NCBI GenBank assembly: GCA_002298995.1
Contig: DBMO01000013.1
Span: 1-18,566 of the forward strand
Direction: 5' to 3'
DNA length: 18,566 nucleotides
Origin: Desulfarculales bacterium UBA696
GTDB lineage: Bacteria > Desulfobacterota > Syntrophobacteria > Syntrophobacterales > Syntrophobacteraceae
Shown here: positions 8,009-14,968 of the stretch, piece after piece
How positions within the stretch are numbered: the first letter of the stretch is position 1
Layout of the letters: each line of letters starts with the position of its first letter
Program-made: the position numbers and the translations under genes
Notes under the pieces: model-generated
Told to the model about the DNA's origin: nothing
The model's input: the letters and a program-made list of their open reading frames with translations, nothing else
Databases searched by the model: none

Positions 8009-9487
8009 TCAGGCTAGCCGGCTCAAAATTTCAGTCTTACGGCCTCCAATCTCCGGCATGGTGGCCTGTTCGAACTGGTGGGCCACTCTCAGGATCAGCT
8101 CCTCGCTGAAATGAGGGCCAAGTATCTGAAGCCCGACCGGAAGGTTGTCGCTTGTAAATCCGCAGGGCACCGACATGCCGGGTATTCCCGCAAGGCTTGC
8201 CGGGAGCGTGAATACGTCGCTAAGATACATCTGGAGCGGGTCGTCCGATTTCTCGCCGATCTTGAATGCCGGGATCGGCGCCACTGGGGCCAGGAGGGCG
8301 TCGCACTTTTCGAATGCCTCCTGAAAGTCGCGCCTGATGAGATTTCTTACCTGTGATGCCTTCTTGTAATATGCCTCGTAATACCCCGCCGAAAGAACAT
8401 AGGTGCCAAGCATGATCCGGCGCTTTACTTCGGGGCCGAACCCCTGTGAACGGCTCCTGCGGTACATTTCCATCAGGTCTTTTGCGCCGCCGGCCCTGAG
8501 CCCGTATTTCACCCCGTCGTAGCGGGCGAGATTGGATGAGGCTTCCGCCGGAGCGACAATATAGTAGGCGGCGATTCCGTATTCGGTATGAGGAAGGGAA
8601 ACATCGACAATCCGCGCCCCGAGGCCCCTGCAGGTATCGATTGCCCGGCGCACGGCCGCGAGGACTTCGGGCGAGGTCCCTTCGATGAAATATTCTTTCG
8701 GTATCCCGAGCCGAAGGCCGCGGATGGGCTCGGAAAGCGCCGCCCGGTAATCGGGAACCGGCAGGTCAACCGATGTCGAATCGCGCCGGTCGTAGCCCGC
8801 AATTGCCTGGAGCAGTAGGGCGGCATCCTCGACGTCCCGGGTAATGGGGCCGATCTGGTCGAGCGAGGAGGCGAAAGCTACAAGTCCGAATCTGGATACC
8901 CGCCCGTATGTGGGCTTAAGGCCCACAACCCCACAAAATGATGCCGGCTGACGGATCGAGCCTCCGGTATCGGTCCCGAGCGATCCGGCGCAAAGCCCGG
9001 CGGCAACAGCAGCAGCAGATCCTCCGCTTGATCCTCCGGGCACCCTGTCGAGGTCCCATGGATTGCGCGTCGGGCCGAAAGCGGAATTCTCGGTGGACGA
9101 GCCCATCGCAAATTCGTCCATATTCGTCTTGCCGATGAAAATGGCCCCGGCATCCCGCAGCTTCGTGGTCACCGTGCCATCGTAGGGAGGGATGAAGTTT
9201 TCCAGGATGCGCGACCCGCAGGTGGTGCGGGTCCCTTTTATACAAATGACATCCTTTATGGCCAGCGGAACACCGGCAAGCGGCGAGGCGGCGAAATCTT
9301 TCTTCCCGTTATCGAAGAGCCTCGCCTCCTCCAGTGCCGCGTCCGCAAGGGTGCTGATATAGGAATTTACCTTTGGATCGACCGATTCGATACGGCCAAG
9401 GAAGGCGGAAACCACCTCGACCGCCCCCGCCCGCCGGCTCGCCAGCAAATCGTGTATTTCGTGCATCGAAAGCGAATAAATTTCCAA
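8009..9487 (-). CDS. gatA: Asp-tRNA(Asn)/Glu-tRNA(Gln) amidotransferase subunit A
   Basis: GatA is the amidase subunit of the GatCAB complex. It frees ammonia from glutamine to convert mischarged Glu-tRNA(Gln) or Asp-tRNA(Asn). The amidase-signature triad is complete. Counting from the TTG start, Lys78 is in PLAIKDV, cis-Ser153 in PGGSSGGSAAAVAAG and the nucleophile Ser177 in TDTGGSIRQP. These agree, one residue shifted, with K79/S154/S178 of Staphylococcus GatA. Length (492 residues) fits the family. I chose TTG at 9487 because family members begin close to (L/M)EIYSLSMHEIHDL and AGGGGG lies about 10 bases upstream. An ATG at 9526 in frame would add 13 residues but has no evident ribosome site. 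It follows gatC by 108 bases on the same strand; gatB is not in the window. Confidence 0.95.
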   Translation of the reverse strand: MEIYSLSMHEIHDLLASRRAGAVEVVSAFLGRIESVDPKVNSYISTLADAALEEARLFDNGKKDFAASPLAGVPLAIKDVICIKGTRTTCGSRILENFIPPYDGTVTTKLRDAGAIFIGKTNMDEFAMGSSTENSAFGPTRNPWDLDRVPGGSSGGSAAAVAAGLCAGSLGTDTGGSIRQPASFCGVVGLKPTYGRVSRFGLVAFASSLDQIGPITRDVEDAALLLQAIAGYDRRDSTSVDLPVPDYRAALSEPIRGLRLGIPKEYFIEGTSPEVLAAVRRAIDTCRGLGARIVDVSLPHTEYGIAAYYIVAPAEASSNLARYDGVKYGLRAGGAKDLMEMYRRSRSQGFGPEVKRRIMLGTYVLSAGYYEAYYKKASQVRNLIRRDFQEAFEKCDALLAPVAPIPAFKIGEKSDDPLQMYLSDVFTLPASLAGIPGMSVPCGFTSDNLPVGLQILGPHFSEELILRVAHQFEQATMPEIGGRKTEILSRLA

Positions 9488-9595
9488 TTCTATTTTTCCC
9501 CCTGGAAGTTTCCCCGCGCGGCCCATCCCAGGCCCACTGCGTCGAGCCTGGCGACTTCTGTTCCGTGCCCTCTGTTTTCCGTCCCCGGCATTCTG

Positions 9596-9886
9596 TTAAA
9601 TTACCTTTGGCACAACGAAGTTGCACCCGTCGGTCTCGGGGGAGTTGGCTAGGCTATCCTGCCTGTCAAGCGAAGGAGTTACGCAATCCCGGCGAAAGAC
9701 ATTTTCAATCTGTATGGCATGGGTCATCGGGGAAATGCCCGCCGTATCGAGTTCGTTCAATTTGTCCATATATCCGAGGATCTGGTTCATCTGGCCCGTC
9801 ATCCGATCCTCTTCGGCCTCCGACAATTCGAGCCGTGCAAGCCCGGCGACGCGCCTGACCTCGTCCTTGGTAATTTTTTCGTCCAT
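9596..9886 (-). CDS. gatC: Asp-tRNA(Asn)/Glu-tRNA(Gln) amidotransferase subunit C
   Basis: GatC is the small subunit that stabilises GatA and fastens it to GatB. The 96-residue product shows the family pattern: ITKDEVRRVAGLARLELSEAE at the N-terminus, then MNQILGYMDKLNELDTAGISPMTHA, and a C-terminal tail with FRRDCVTPSLDRQDSLANSPETDGCNFVVPKVI, where the P-x-F/V-P-K-V-I ending is diagnostic. The ATG at 9886 has AGGAT about 7 bases upstream. An in-frame GTG at 9907 has no ribosome site and would add 7 residues. It lies 41 bases after the HExxH gene and before gatA, so the three are probably one operon. Confidence 0.95.
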   Translation of the reverse strand: MDEKITKDEVRRVAGLARLELSEAEEDRMTGQMNQILGYMDKLNELDTAGISPMTHAIQIENVFRRDCVTPSLDRQDSLANSPETDGCNFVVPKVI

Positions 9887-9927
9887 ATCGTATCCTGATT
9901 TTTCCACAAAATTTAGCGAATTGGCCG

Positions 9928-10473
9928 TTAATCTCCGCCCTTTGCCGCCAGGAAGTTCTCCATCGTGCGGCAGTTTCCGAATGCAGCCAGAACTTCCGGC
10001 AGCCCGTTTATGGAAGATTTTTGCGAGAGCGAGTAAGTTAGTTCGTGGACACGCCTTTCCTCGATCTCCTGCTCGGCCGGAGTACTGTCGAAGCGCTGGA
10101 GAAACTTGGAAAACCGGACCACGTGAATGAGTTCGTGTATTACCACATACGTGGTTAGAGGGAACAGCGATATATCAGGGTCCCGGTCGACGGCCCTTCG
10201 GATCACGTGGTCCTGGATGCAGATCTTGAAGAAATCGCCCGGATCGCTGCCCCGCATCCGATCGCCGGGACGGCGCAGATACCTTCGTATTTGCGCGAAT
10301 GCAATATCCGTAATCTCTTCCCCGTGCAGATCTTTAAGGCCCTGGATATCGTAGCGGTACCTCTTCCACTCGGAAGTGGATATTTTGTAAAAATCGCTTA
10401 TCAGGTCCTCGGAGATCTCTATGGCCCGTGCAAGGACCCCGATCTCTTCGGAATGAAAGGCTACGCGATCCAT
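9928..10473 (-). CDS. HExxH metallopeptidase-like protein of unknown function
   Basis: A soluble protein of 181 residues from the ATG at 10473. It contains HELIH at residues 113-117, preceded by the strand-helix TTYVVIHELIHVVRF, which is the zinc-binding helix of zincin metallopeptidases. About 20 residues later comes the acidic segment AEQEIEERRVHEL; Glu135, Glu137 or Glu139 could be the third zinc ligand. The rest is helical and charged, with no signal peptide, so it acts in the cytoplasm if active. I do not recognise a named family. The start is uncertain: a GTG at 10482 and a TTG at 10530 are in frame, and ribosome sites are weak for all. It lies 41 bases upstream of gatC on the same strand, which suggests co-transcription with the tRNA-amidation genes. 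Confidence 0.75.
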   Translation of the reverse strand: MDRVAFHSEEIGVLARAIEISEDLISDFYKISTSEWKRYRYDIQGLKDLHGEEITDIAFAQIRRYLRRPGDRMRGSDPGDFFKICIQDHVIRRAVDRDPDISLFPLTTYVVIHELIHVVRFSKFLQRFDSTPAEQEIEERRVHELTYSLSQKSSINGLPEVLAAFGNCRTMENFLAAKGGD

Positions 10474-10614
10474 TCTCGCCACGATCTCCCGCTCAAAATG
10501 ACATCCAGCCGCCCACCGGCATGATTTCAATATTTACATAAGTTTCTCGATTAGTTCAATGGCTCGCGGGTGGTTTTGCGTGTCGTGCCGACATGCCGGC
10601 GCACGAAATGCCAA

Positions 10615-10636
10615 GGGCAGGCTGTAAAGCCTGCCC
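10615..10636. repeat. Dispersed hairpin, GGCAGGCT family, copy 1
   Basis: GGGCAGGCT (10615-10623) and AGCCTGCCC (10628-10636) form a perfect 9-base stem with loop GTAA. The same stem occurs at 12476-12495 with loop TTCC. Confidence 0.75.
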
Positions 10637-10756
10637 ACATGCAGCTCGACAATCCCCCGGAACACCGGGGGTTAATATTCACCTGAAGGGTTGCTTCTCA
10701 GCAAGCCCATGCCTCAATCCCCAAACTACCAGGACTCGTCCGTGAACAAGCACATG

Positions 10757-10786
10757 TAGGGTGGGCACGGTTTCTTCGTGCCCACC
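10757..10786 (+). repeat. Dispersed hairpin, GTGGGCACG family, forward copy
   Basis: The 30-base element starts TAGGGTGGGCACGG and ends CGTGCCCACC with a T-rich loop. Its loop gives it an orientation. The copy at 10815-10844 is its reverse complement with a single mismatch. Confidence 0.85.
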
Positions 10787-10814
10787 GGTTGCGAATTAAG
10801 ATGAATCAACGGTC

Positions 10815-10844
10815 GGTGGGCACGAAAAAACCGTGCCCACCCTA
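10815..10844 (-). repeat. Dispersed hairpin, GTGGGCACG family, inverted copy
   Basis: It starts GGTGGGCACG, has an A-rich loop and ends CCGTGCCCACCCTA. It pairs in head-to-head orientation with the copy at 10757-10786, with 28 bases between them. A pair of this kind resembles a BIME-type arrangement of REP elements. Confidence 0.85.
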
Positions 10845-10927
10845 CAGTCTACAGTCCAACATCCTGTTGGCGATGTGACCTTATTTACGGATAAGTCCTG
10901 AGTACCTTTTCAAACTTATTCCTTAAT

Positions 10928-11419
10928 TTAGCACTTATAGAATGCCTTCGAATTGGCTCCGCAGACGGGGCATTTGTCGGGGCAGTCGGTTTCGTGAGTG
11001 TGGCCGCAGATCTTGCAGATCCAGTAATCCTGGACGGGATAATTGTCGGGGTCTGCAAGGGCTTTCTTGAAAAGCTCGGCGTGGATCTTCTCGACTTCGT
11101 TTGCATAATTGAAGGAAACCTCGGCGGATTTGTTTCCCTCCTTCCTGGCGTCTTCTATCATTGGGGGATACATACTGGTGAACTCGTGGACCTCGCCGGA
11201 AAGAGCCGCCTCGATGTTTTCCTTGGTAGTCTTCACCCCTCCCGCCGTGCGGAAGTGCTTTATTGCGTGGATCGTTTCGGCCTCGGCAACGGCCCTGAAA
11301 AGCTTGGCGACACCGTGCAGGAATTCATCCTCGGCCCTCTGGGCGAAAGCGAGGTATTTTCTGTTTGCCTGCGACTCCCCCGCGAAGGCTTCCATCAGGT
11401 CTTTTTGCGTCTTGGACAT
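10928..11419 (-). CDS. Rubrerythrin
   Basis: Rubrerythrin is a cytoplasmic di-iron peroxidase that reduces hydrogen peroxide in anaerobes. The 163-residue product has the full two-domain layout. The four-helix diiron domain carries Glu15 in AFAGESQANRKY, Glu48 and His51 in AEAETIHAIKH, and Glu110 and His113 in NEVEKIHAELF. The C-terminal rubredoxin-like domain carries Cys135-x2-Cys138 in WICKICGHTH and Cys150-x2-Cys153 in CPVCGA. Length is slightly below the classic 190 residues because the linker is short. The ATG has AGGAG about 7 bases upstream. It stands alone, with noncoding DNA on both sides, and has a short C-terminal extension ending FYKC, common in this subgroup. Confidence 0.95.
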   Translation of the reverse strand: MSKTQKDLMEAFAGESQANRKYLAFAQRAEDEFLHGVAKLFRAVAEAETIHAIKHFRTAGGVKTTKENIEAALSGEVHEFTSMYPPMIEDARKEGNKSAEVSFNYANEVEKIHAELFKKALADPDNYPVQDYWICKICGHTHETDCPDKCPVCGANSKAFYKC

Positions 11420-12029
11420 GCGTCTTCTCCTTTGAGCAATGCTTTACGGTGATTGTTTATGATCTTGTGGAAGTGATGCGATTGCTTACAAAATACTGCC
11501 AAACGTACCGGGGATGATGGGTTGACGTCTCTCGCCCCGTCCGACACTCCACTCTATGGCATGAATGCAAATTCCAATGTATCGGCATAACCCGGCCGCG
11601 CCTCGACTCAATCAGGACTGCCCGCCCATATGTGCGGAAATCAATACATGGGTCCGCATGGTTAGCTCAACATTTCATATAGAGCGGAAATCTAATGAAC
11701 ATCTTCTACAAAGTCAATTTAAGCCAATTTTTTGATTTGACCGCTGCCCGGAATCATGTATTGTTTTGATCTGGTCAGGGTAAGGGTCCGCCTGCCCACC
11801 CCAGGCCGTCTTTCAGTTCGACCGCGGCAGCAAGCCCGCTCTTCTTCCCATGCAGAAACTTCCCCCGCTCCCCGCGAAGACGGTCCAGGCGCGAATGCGC
11901 CAGCGTTTACCCATTTCCCGCAGCTCGTATTCAGGCCATGGTACCAACTGAAGAGCCCGCCGAGTTTTCGGGCATCGAGCACCCATAAACATTTGCAAAT
12001 AAGTCCTTTAACAACAAGGAGGAAGATGC
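11420..12029. other. Divergent intergenic region between rubrerythrin and thioesterase genes
   Basis: These 610 bases hold the leaders of two divergent genes and no supported gene. A candidate promoter for the plus-strand thioesterase lies at 11737-11764. Open frames across 11719-12036 and 11756-12331 overlap the start of the thioesterase gene and have no family resemblance. I found no clear promoter for rubrerythrin. Confidence 0.5.
11737..11764 (+). promoter_or_regulatory. Possible sigma-70-type promoter for the thioesterase/acyl-CoA synthetase unit
   Basis: TTGACC (11737-11742) and TATTGT (11759-11764) are 16 bases apart. The leader to the ATG at 12030 would be about 260 bases. The -10 match is only moderate. 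Confidence 0.28.
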
Positions 12030-12428
12030 ATGTCAAATTTCGAGCCAGGCATGAGCCGAGAACTGAGCATAGTTTCCACTCCCGAAGATTCCGCCCGGAA
12101 GTTCTACCCCAACCTTCCGGACGTATTTGCCACGCCCTGCCTTGGCGGCCTAATGGAAAGGGTCTCCGCCGAATTGATAAACGAGCACCTCAATCCGGGC
12201 GAGCAGTCGGTGGGCGCAACGATGGACCTAAAGCACACGGCAGCAACTCCCCTGGGCATGAAGATCAGGGTGAGGACGGAGATCACCGCGGTCGAGGGCC
12301 GCAAGCTCACCTTCAAGCTAGAAGCATTTGACGAAGTCGAAAAAATCGGGGAAGCCGTCCACGAGCGCTTCATCATTAACGCCGAAAAATTTAACGCCAG
12401 GGTGGCCCAGAAGGCTAAGAAAAGCTAG
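12030..12428 (+). CDS. FlK-like hotdog-fold acyl-CoA thioesterase
   Basis: A 132-residue single-domain hotdog protein resembling fluoroacetyl-CoA thioesterase FlK and its relatives, which hydrolyse small acyl-CoAs. The segment FATPCLGGLMERVSAEL followed by GEQSVGATMDLKHTAATPLG carries Thr35, Glu43 and His69. Their spacing (8 and 26 residues) is the same as that of the catalytic Thr42, Glu50 and His76 of FlK. The C-terminal half, VRTEITAVEGRKLTFKLEAFDEVEKIGEAVHERFII, is the usual sheet. The start has AAGGAGG about 7 bases upstream. It precedes the NDP-forming acyl-CoA synthetase on the same strand, with 97 bases and one palindromic repeat between them. The natural substrate is not fluoroacetyl-CoA as far as anything here shows; a small acyl- or acetyl-CoA is an inference. 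Confidence 0.85.
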   Translation: MSNFEPGMSRELSIVSTPEDSARKFYPNLPDVFATPCLGGLMERVSAELINEHLNPGEQSVGATMDLKHTAATPLGMKIRVRTEITAVEGRKLTFKLEAFDEVEKIGEAVHERFIINAEKFNARVAQKAKKS

Positions 12429-12475
12429 CCGGAGTCAGCCTATTGCGTACATCTCCTTTGCGCCGCGAACCGTGG

Positions 12476-12495
12476 GGCAGGCTTTCCAGCCTGCC
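12476..12495. repeat. Dispersed hairpin, GGCAGGCT family, copy 2
   Basis: GGCAGGCT (12476-12483) and AGCCTGCC (12488-12495) form a perfect 8-base stem with loop TTCC. It lies between the thioesterase stop and the synthetase start, so it would be transcribed if the two genes form one operon. When translated it gives the GQAFQPA peptide often seen in spurious gene models. Confidence 0.75.
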
Positions 12496-12525
12496 GCCCC
12501 CCAAACTATACGGAGAAGAGGGCCT

Positions 12526-14535
12526 ATGGGTACCGATAACCTGAACGCATTTTTCAACCCGGCGGGAGTGGCCGTGATCGGGGCTTCGGACAATCCCGGC
12601 AAGCTCGGCTACACCATACTGAAAAACCTGCGGGATGCCGGCTTTACGGGTGCGCTCCATCCCATAAACCCCAAATCCGAGAGCATCCTGGGACTGGACT
12701 GCTACAAGAGCATTAAGGACGTTCCCGGGCCTCTCGACCTTGCCGTTGTAATCATCCCGGCGAAAATGGTCCCGCAGGCGGTGCGGGAGTGTGGCGAGCG
12801 CGGCGTCAGGGGAGCGGTTGTCATCTCGGGCGGGTTCAGCGAGGCGGGCCGGGAAGGAGAGGAGCTGCAGAAGACCCTTGCCGGGGTCGCCGCGGAGTAC
12901 GGCGTGCGGGTAATCGGGCCGAACTGTCAGGGCGTAAACAACCCTTACGGGCCGCTGTGCGCCTCCTGGCCGCTTCTAACCAGAAAGGGGCGGATTGCGG
13001 TCGTCAGCCAGAGCGGCACGGTCGGCGCGGCAATGATGGACTGGTTCTCGGTCGAGGAATTGGGTGTTTCAAGTTTCGTGAGTCTGGGCAACCGCGCGGA
13101 CGTCGATGAAATAGACCTCATCGAATACTTCGAGCAGGACCCCAACACTCAGGTAATTGCGGCATACATAGAGGGAATAAAAGATCCAGAGAGGTTTCAG
13201 AAGGTGCTGGAAACCAGGAAGAAGCCCCTGGTCGTCCTGAAATCGGGCAGGACCCCCCGCGGAAGAGTCGCAGCCGAATCGCACACCAAATCTCTTGCGG
13301 GATCCGATGCGATTTATTCCTCGCTGCTCAAGCGCCATGGGGTGTGCAGGGCCGACACCATCGAGGAATTCTACGATTTTGCCAAAGCTTACGCCTATCT
13401 TAAACCGCCTCCGGGAAACCGCATCCTCTTTGTTACGACTTCCGGGGGCGCCGCAATCCTGGCAACCGACGCCGCCGAGCAGGAAGGCATCGAAACGAGC
13501 CCCCTGCCAAAAGAGCTTGCCGACTCGCTGGAAGGGGTCATCCCGGCCCATGCGATCAGGTCCAATCCGCTGGATCTCACCGGCGACGCCAATGCGAGCA
13601 TGTTCAAGGAAGTAATGGACAGGGCGAGGCCCTACTACGACACCCTGGGGGTCATCTTCGGAGACCCCATCGTGGACGCCTCGAAGATAGTAACCCCGAA
13701 TGCCGACGAATTGATAATCTACCTCGGCGGGGCGGAAGTCGAACGGATGGAAAAGCAGGAAATGCACCGCAAGGGTATTCCCGTCTATCCAACCCCCGAG
13801 CGGGGCATCCGGGCGCTCTCGCAGGTCATTTCAAAGGATAAGAAGGGGGGTAGGGCGCATTTTACCTTCCCCACGGGCAGCGGGCGCTCGCAGGTGGGCA
13901 TAAACGAGAGCTTCGAATTTCTGGAATCCAGGGGCTTCGAGTGCATTTCCTCCCGCCCGGCGGACAGCGAGGGCAAGGCGGTAAACCTGGCCCACAAGAT
14001 GGGGTTTCCCGTCGTCTTGAAGATCGACTCACCCGATATCCTGCACAAATCGGACTGCGGCGGCGTGAAGGTAAACATCCAGACCGCCCAGCAACTGAGG
14101 ACCGCTTACTCGAAGATGATGGAGGAGGTATCGGCCGCCTACCCCAATGCGCGAATCTCGGGGGTGGCGGTCAGCGCCATGGCGGCGCCCGGCCTCGAAC
14201 TGCTCCTGGGCATGCACCGGGACCCTCAATTCGGGCCCGTGATAATGTTTGGCCTTGGAGGTGTTGCGGTCGAGCTTTTCAGGGATGTGACCATGAGAGT
14301 CGCCCCCATTACAAGAACCGACGCCTTCGAGATGCTCGATGAAATCAGGGGAGCGCAGCTTCTGAAAGGCTTTCGCGGCCAACCGGCAATCAACCGCAAT
14401 GCCGTGGCGGATGCCATTATGCGGCTAGGCGATATAGCGCGCGACTATCCCGATATCGCGGAAATAGACCTGAACCCGGTGCGGGCATATTCCGAGGGCA
14501 TCGTGGTAATTGATGCCAGGATAATTAAAGCGTGA
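12526..14535 (+). CDS. NDP-forming acyl-CoA (acetate-CoA) synthetase, fused alpha and beta domains
   Basis: A 669-residue acyl-CoA synthetase of the NDP-forming type, which interconverts acyl-CoA plus ADP and phosphate with acid plus ATP. Residues 5-100 are the CoA-binding domain (NPAGVAVIGASDNPGKLGYTILKNL). Residues about 130-440 are the succinyl-CoA-ligase-like part, with GPNCQGVNN, SQSGTVGAAMMDW and His253 in AAESHTKSLAGSDA, the position of the phosphorylated alpha histidine. Residues about 465-665 are an ATP-grasp beta domain with VVLKIDSPDILHKSDCGGV (His507), FGLGGVAVELFRDVTMRVAP and EIDLNPVRAY. The family's usual length is about 690-710. I take the ATG at 12526 because homologous sequence begins there. 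The frame stays open upstream to 12328, but that part overlaps the thioesterase gene and a repeat. In fermentative or syntrophic metabolism it could make ATP from acyl-CoA. Confidence 0.92.
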   Translation: MGTDNLNAFFNPAGVAVIGASDNPGKLGYTILKNLRDAGFTGALHPINPKSESILGLDCYKSIKDVPGPLDLAVVIIPAKMVPQAVRECGERGVRGAVVISGGFSEAGREGEELQKTLAGVAAEYGVRVIGPNCQGVNNPYGPLCASWPLLTRKGRIAVVSQSGTVGAAMMDWFSVEELGVSSFVSLGNRADVDEIDLIEYFEQDPNTQVIAAYIEGIKDPERFQKVLETRKKPLVVLKSGRTPRGRVAAESHTKSLAGSDAIYSSLLKRHGVCRADTIEEFYDFAKAYAYLKPPPGNRILFVTTSGGAAILATDAAEQEGIETSPLPKELADSLEGVIPAHAIRSNPLDLTGDANASMFKEVMDRARPYYDTLGVIFGDPIVDASKIVTPNADELIIYLGGAEVERMEKQEMHRKGIPVYPTPERGIRALSQVISKDKKGGRAHFTFPTGSGRSQVGINESFEFLESRGFECISSRPADSEGKAVNLAHKMGFPVVLKIDSPDILHKSDCGGVKVNIQTAQQLRTAYSKMMEEVSAAYPNARISGVAVSAMAAPGLELLLGMHRDPQFGPVIMFGLGGVAVELFRDVTMRVAPITRTDAFEMLDEIRGAQLLKGFRGQPAINRNAVADAIMRLGDIARDYPDIAEIDLNPVRAYSEGIVVIDARIIKA

Positions 14536-14621
14536 GAGCGCAGCGAAAACTCCCTGGGAACTTGATAACGATTCGCCGATGATTAAATTCATCGAAAGTA
14601 AAAACTGCATTTATGCTTATC

Positions 14622-14654
14622 GGCTGAATCGATCCATATCGACCTAAATCAGCC
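14622..14654 (+). repeat. Two-tier inverted repeat before the small cysteine-rich gene
   Basis: An outer arm GGCTGA (14622-14627) pairs with TCAGCC (14649-14654), and an inner arm TCGAT (14629-14633) pairs with ATCGA (14638-14642). It ends about 15 bases before the AAGGAG ribosome site of the gene at 14681, so it could be an operator or an RNA stem in the leader. Confidence 0.4.
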
Positions 14655-14680
14655 CAAGCGGCTGCCCAAGGAGAAGGAAA

Positions 14681-14821
14681 ATGGAAAATATATCGGGAAC
14701 CCATTCATGCAAATGCGAAGGGCACGAATTCGCTCACCTCGAAAAGTTTTGTCAGTCCGAAGCGTGTTTTGTCTGCAAAGACGGGAAATGGGAAATGGAT
14801 AACAGGCTTTTCGTGCTGTAG
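14681..14821 (+). CDS. Small cysteine-rich protein (46 residues), putative metal-binding
   Basis: A very short gene with an unusually strong ribosome site, AAGGAGAAGGAA just before the ATG. The 46-residue product has five cysteines: CKC at residues 10-12, Cys24, and CFVC at 29-32. Histidines at 8, 15 and 19 and several acidic residues lie around them, ending in KDGKWEMDNRLFVL. The pattern suggests a small zinc-ribbon-like or other metal-binding protein, cytoplasmic because there is no signal peptide. I do not recognise a family. It stands on the same strand 145 bases after the acyl-CoA synthetase and 379 bases before the cytochrome. The ribosome site and the regular cysteine spacing make it more than a chance frame, but expression is unproven. 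Confidence 0.6.
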   Translation: MENISGTHSCKCEGHEFAHLEKFCQSEACFVCKDGKWEMDNRLFVL

Positions 14822-14867
14822 ACACTCTTTAAAATCCAGGTGGGGATGTCCTCGCCTTTACGAAAAT

Positions 14868-14900
14868 AGGGTGGGCACAGTTTTTTATCGTGCCCACCCT
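14868..14900 (+). repeat. Dispersed hairpin, GTGGGCACG family
   Basis: AGGGTGGGCAC (14868-14878) and GTGCCCACCCT (14890-14900) form a perfect 11-base stem around an 11-base T-rich loop. The orientation is the same as the copy at 10757-10786. Confidence 0.8.
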
Positions 14901-14956
14901 TCAACCCAATCTGCTCTGGACCGTTGGTTTTCCCCTTTCTGAATCGATTTGCGGAT

Positions 14957-14968
14957 TTTGCCGGCAAA
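14957..14968. promoter_or_regulatory. Perfect 12-base palindrome, possible operator
   Basis: TTTGCCGGCAAA is its own reverse complement. It lies about 230 bases before the cytochrome start and could be a dimeric repressor site. Nothing else supports that. Confidence 0.2.

Larger units (their letters stand above)
10474..10927. other. Hairpin-rich intergenic stretch
   Basis: No gene is visible in these 454 bases. The stretch carries at least five inverted repeats between 10583 and 10844, listed separately where they belong to repeat families. One further hairpin is CCCCCGG/CCGGGGG at 10654-10671 with a 4-base loop. Another is an imperfect stem TCGTGC/GCACGA at 10583-10606. None is followed by a T-run on either strand, so none is a standard rho-independent terminator. 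Confidence 0.6.

Noticed and set aside
9608..9625. TGGCAC...TTGCA resembling a sigma-54 promoter
   Set aside because: The spacing is two bases too long and the site lies inside gatC.
10654..10671. CCCCCGG/CCGGGGG hairpin as a transcription terminator
   Set aside because: A strong stem, but no T-run on either strand.
12328..12525. 66-residue N-terminal extension of the acyl-CoA synthetase
   Set aside because: It overlaps the end of the thioesterase gene and includes the translated palindrome (GQAFQPA); family similarity starts at the ATG at 12526.
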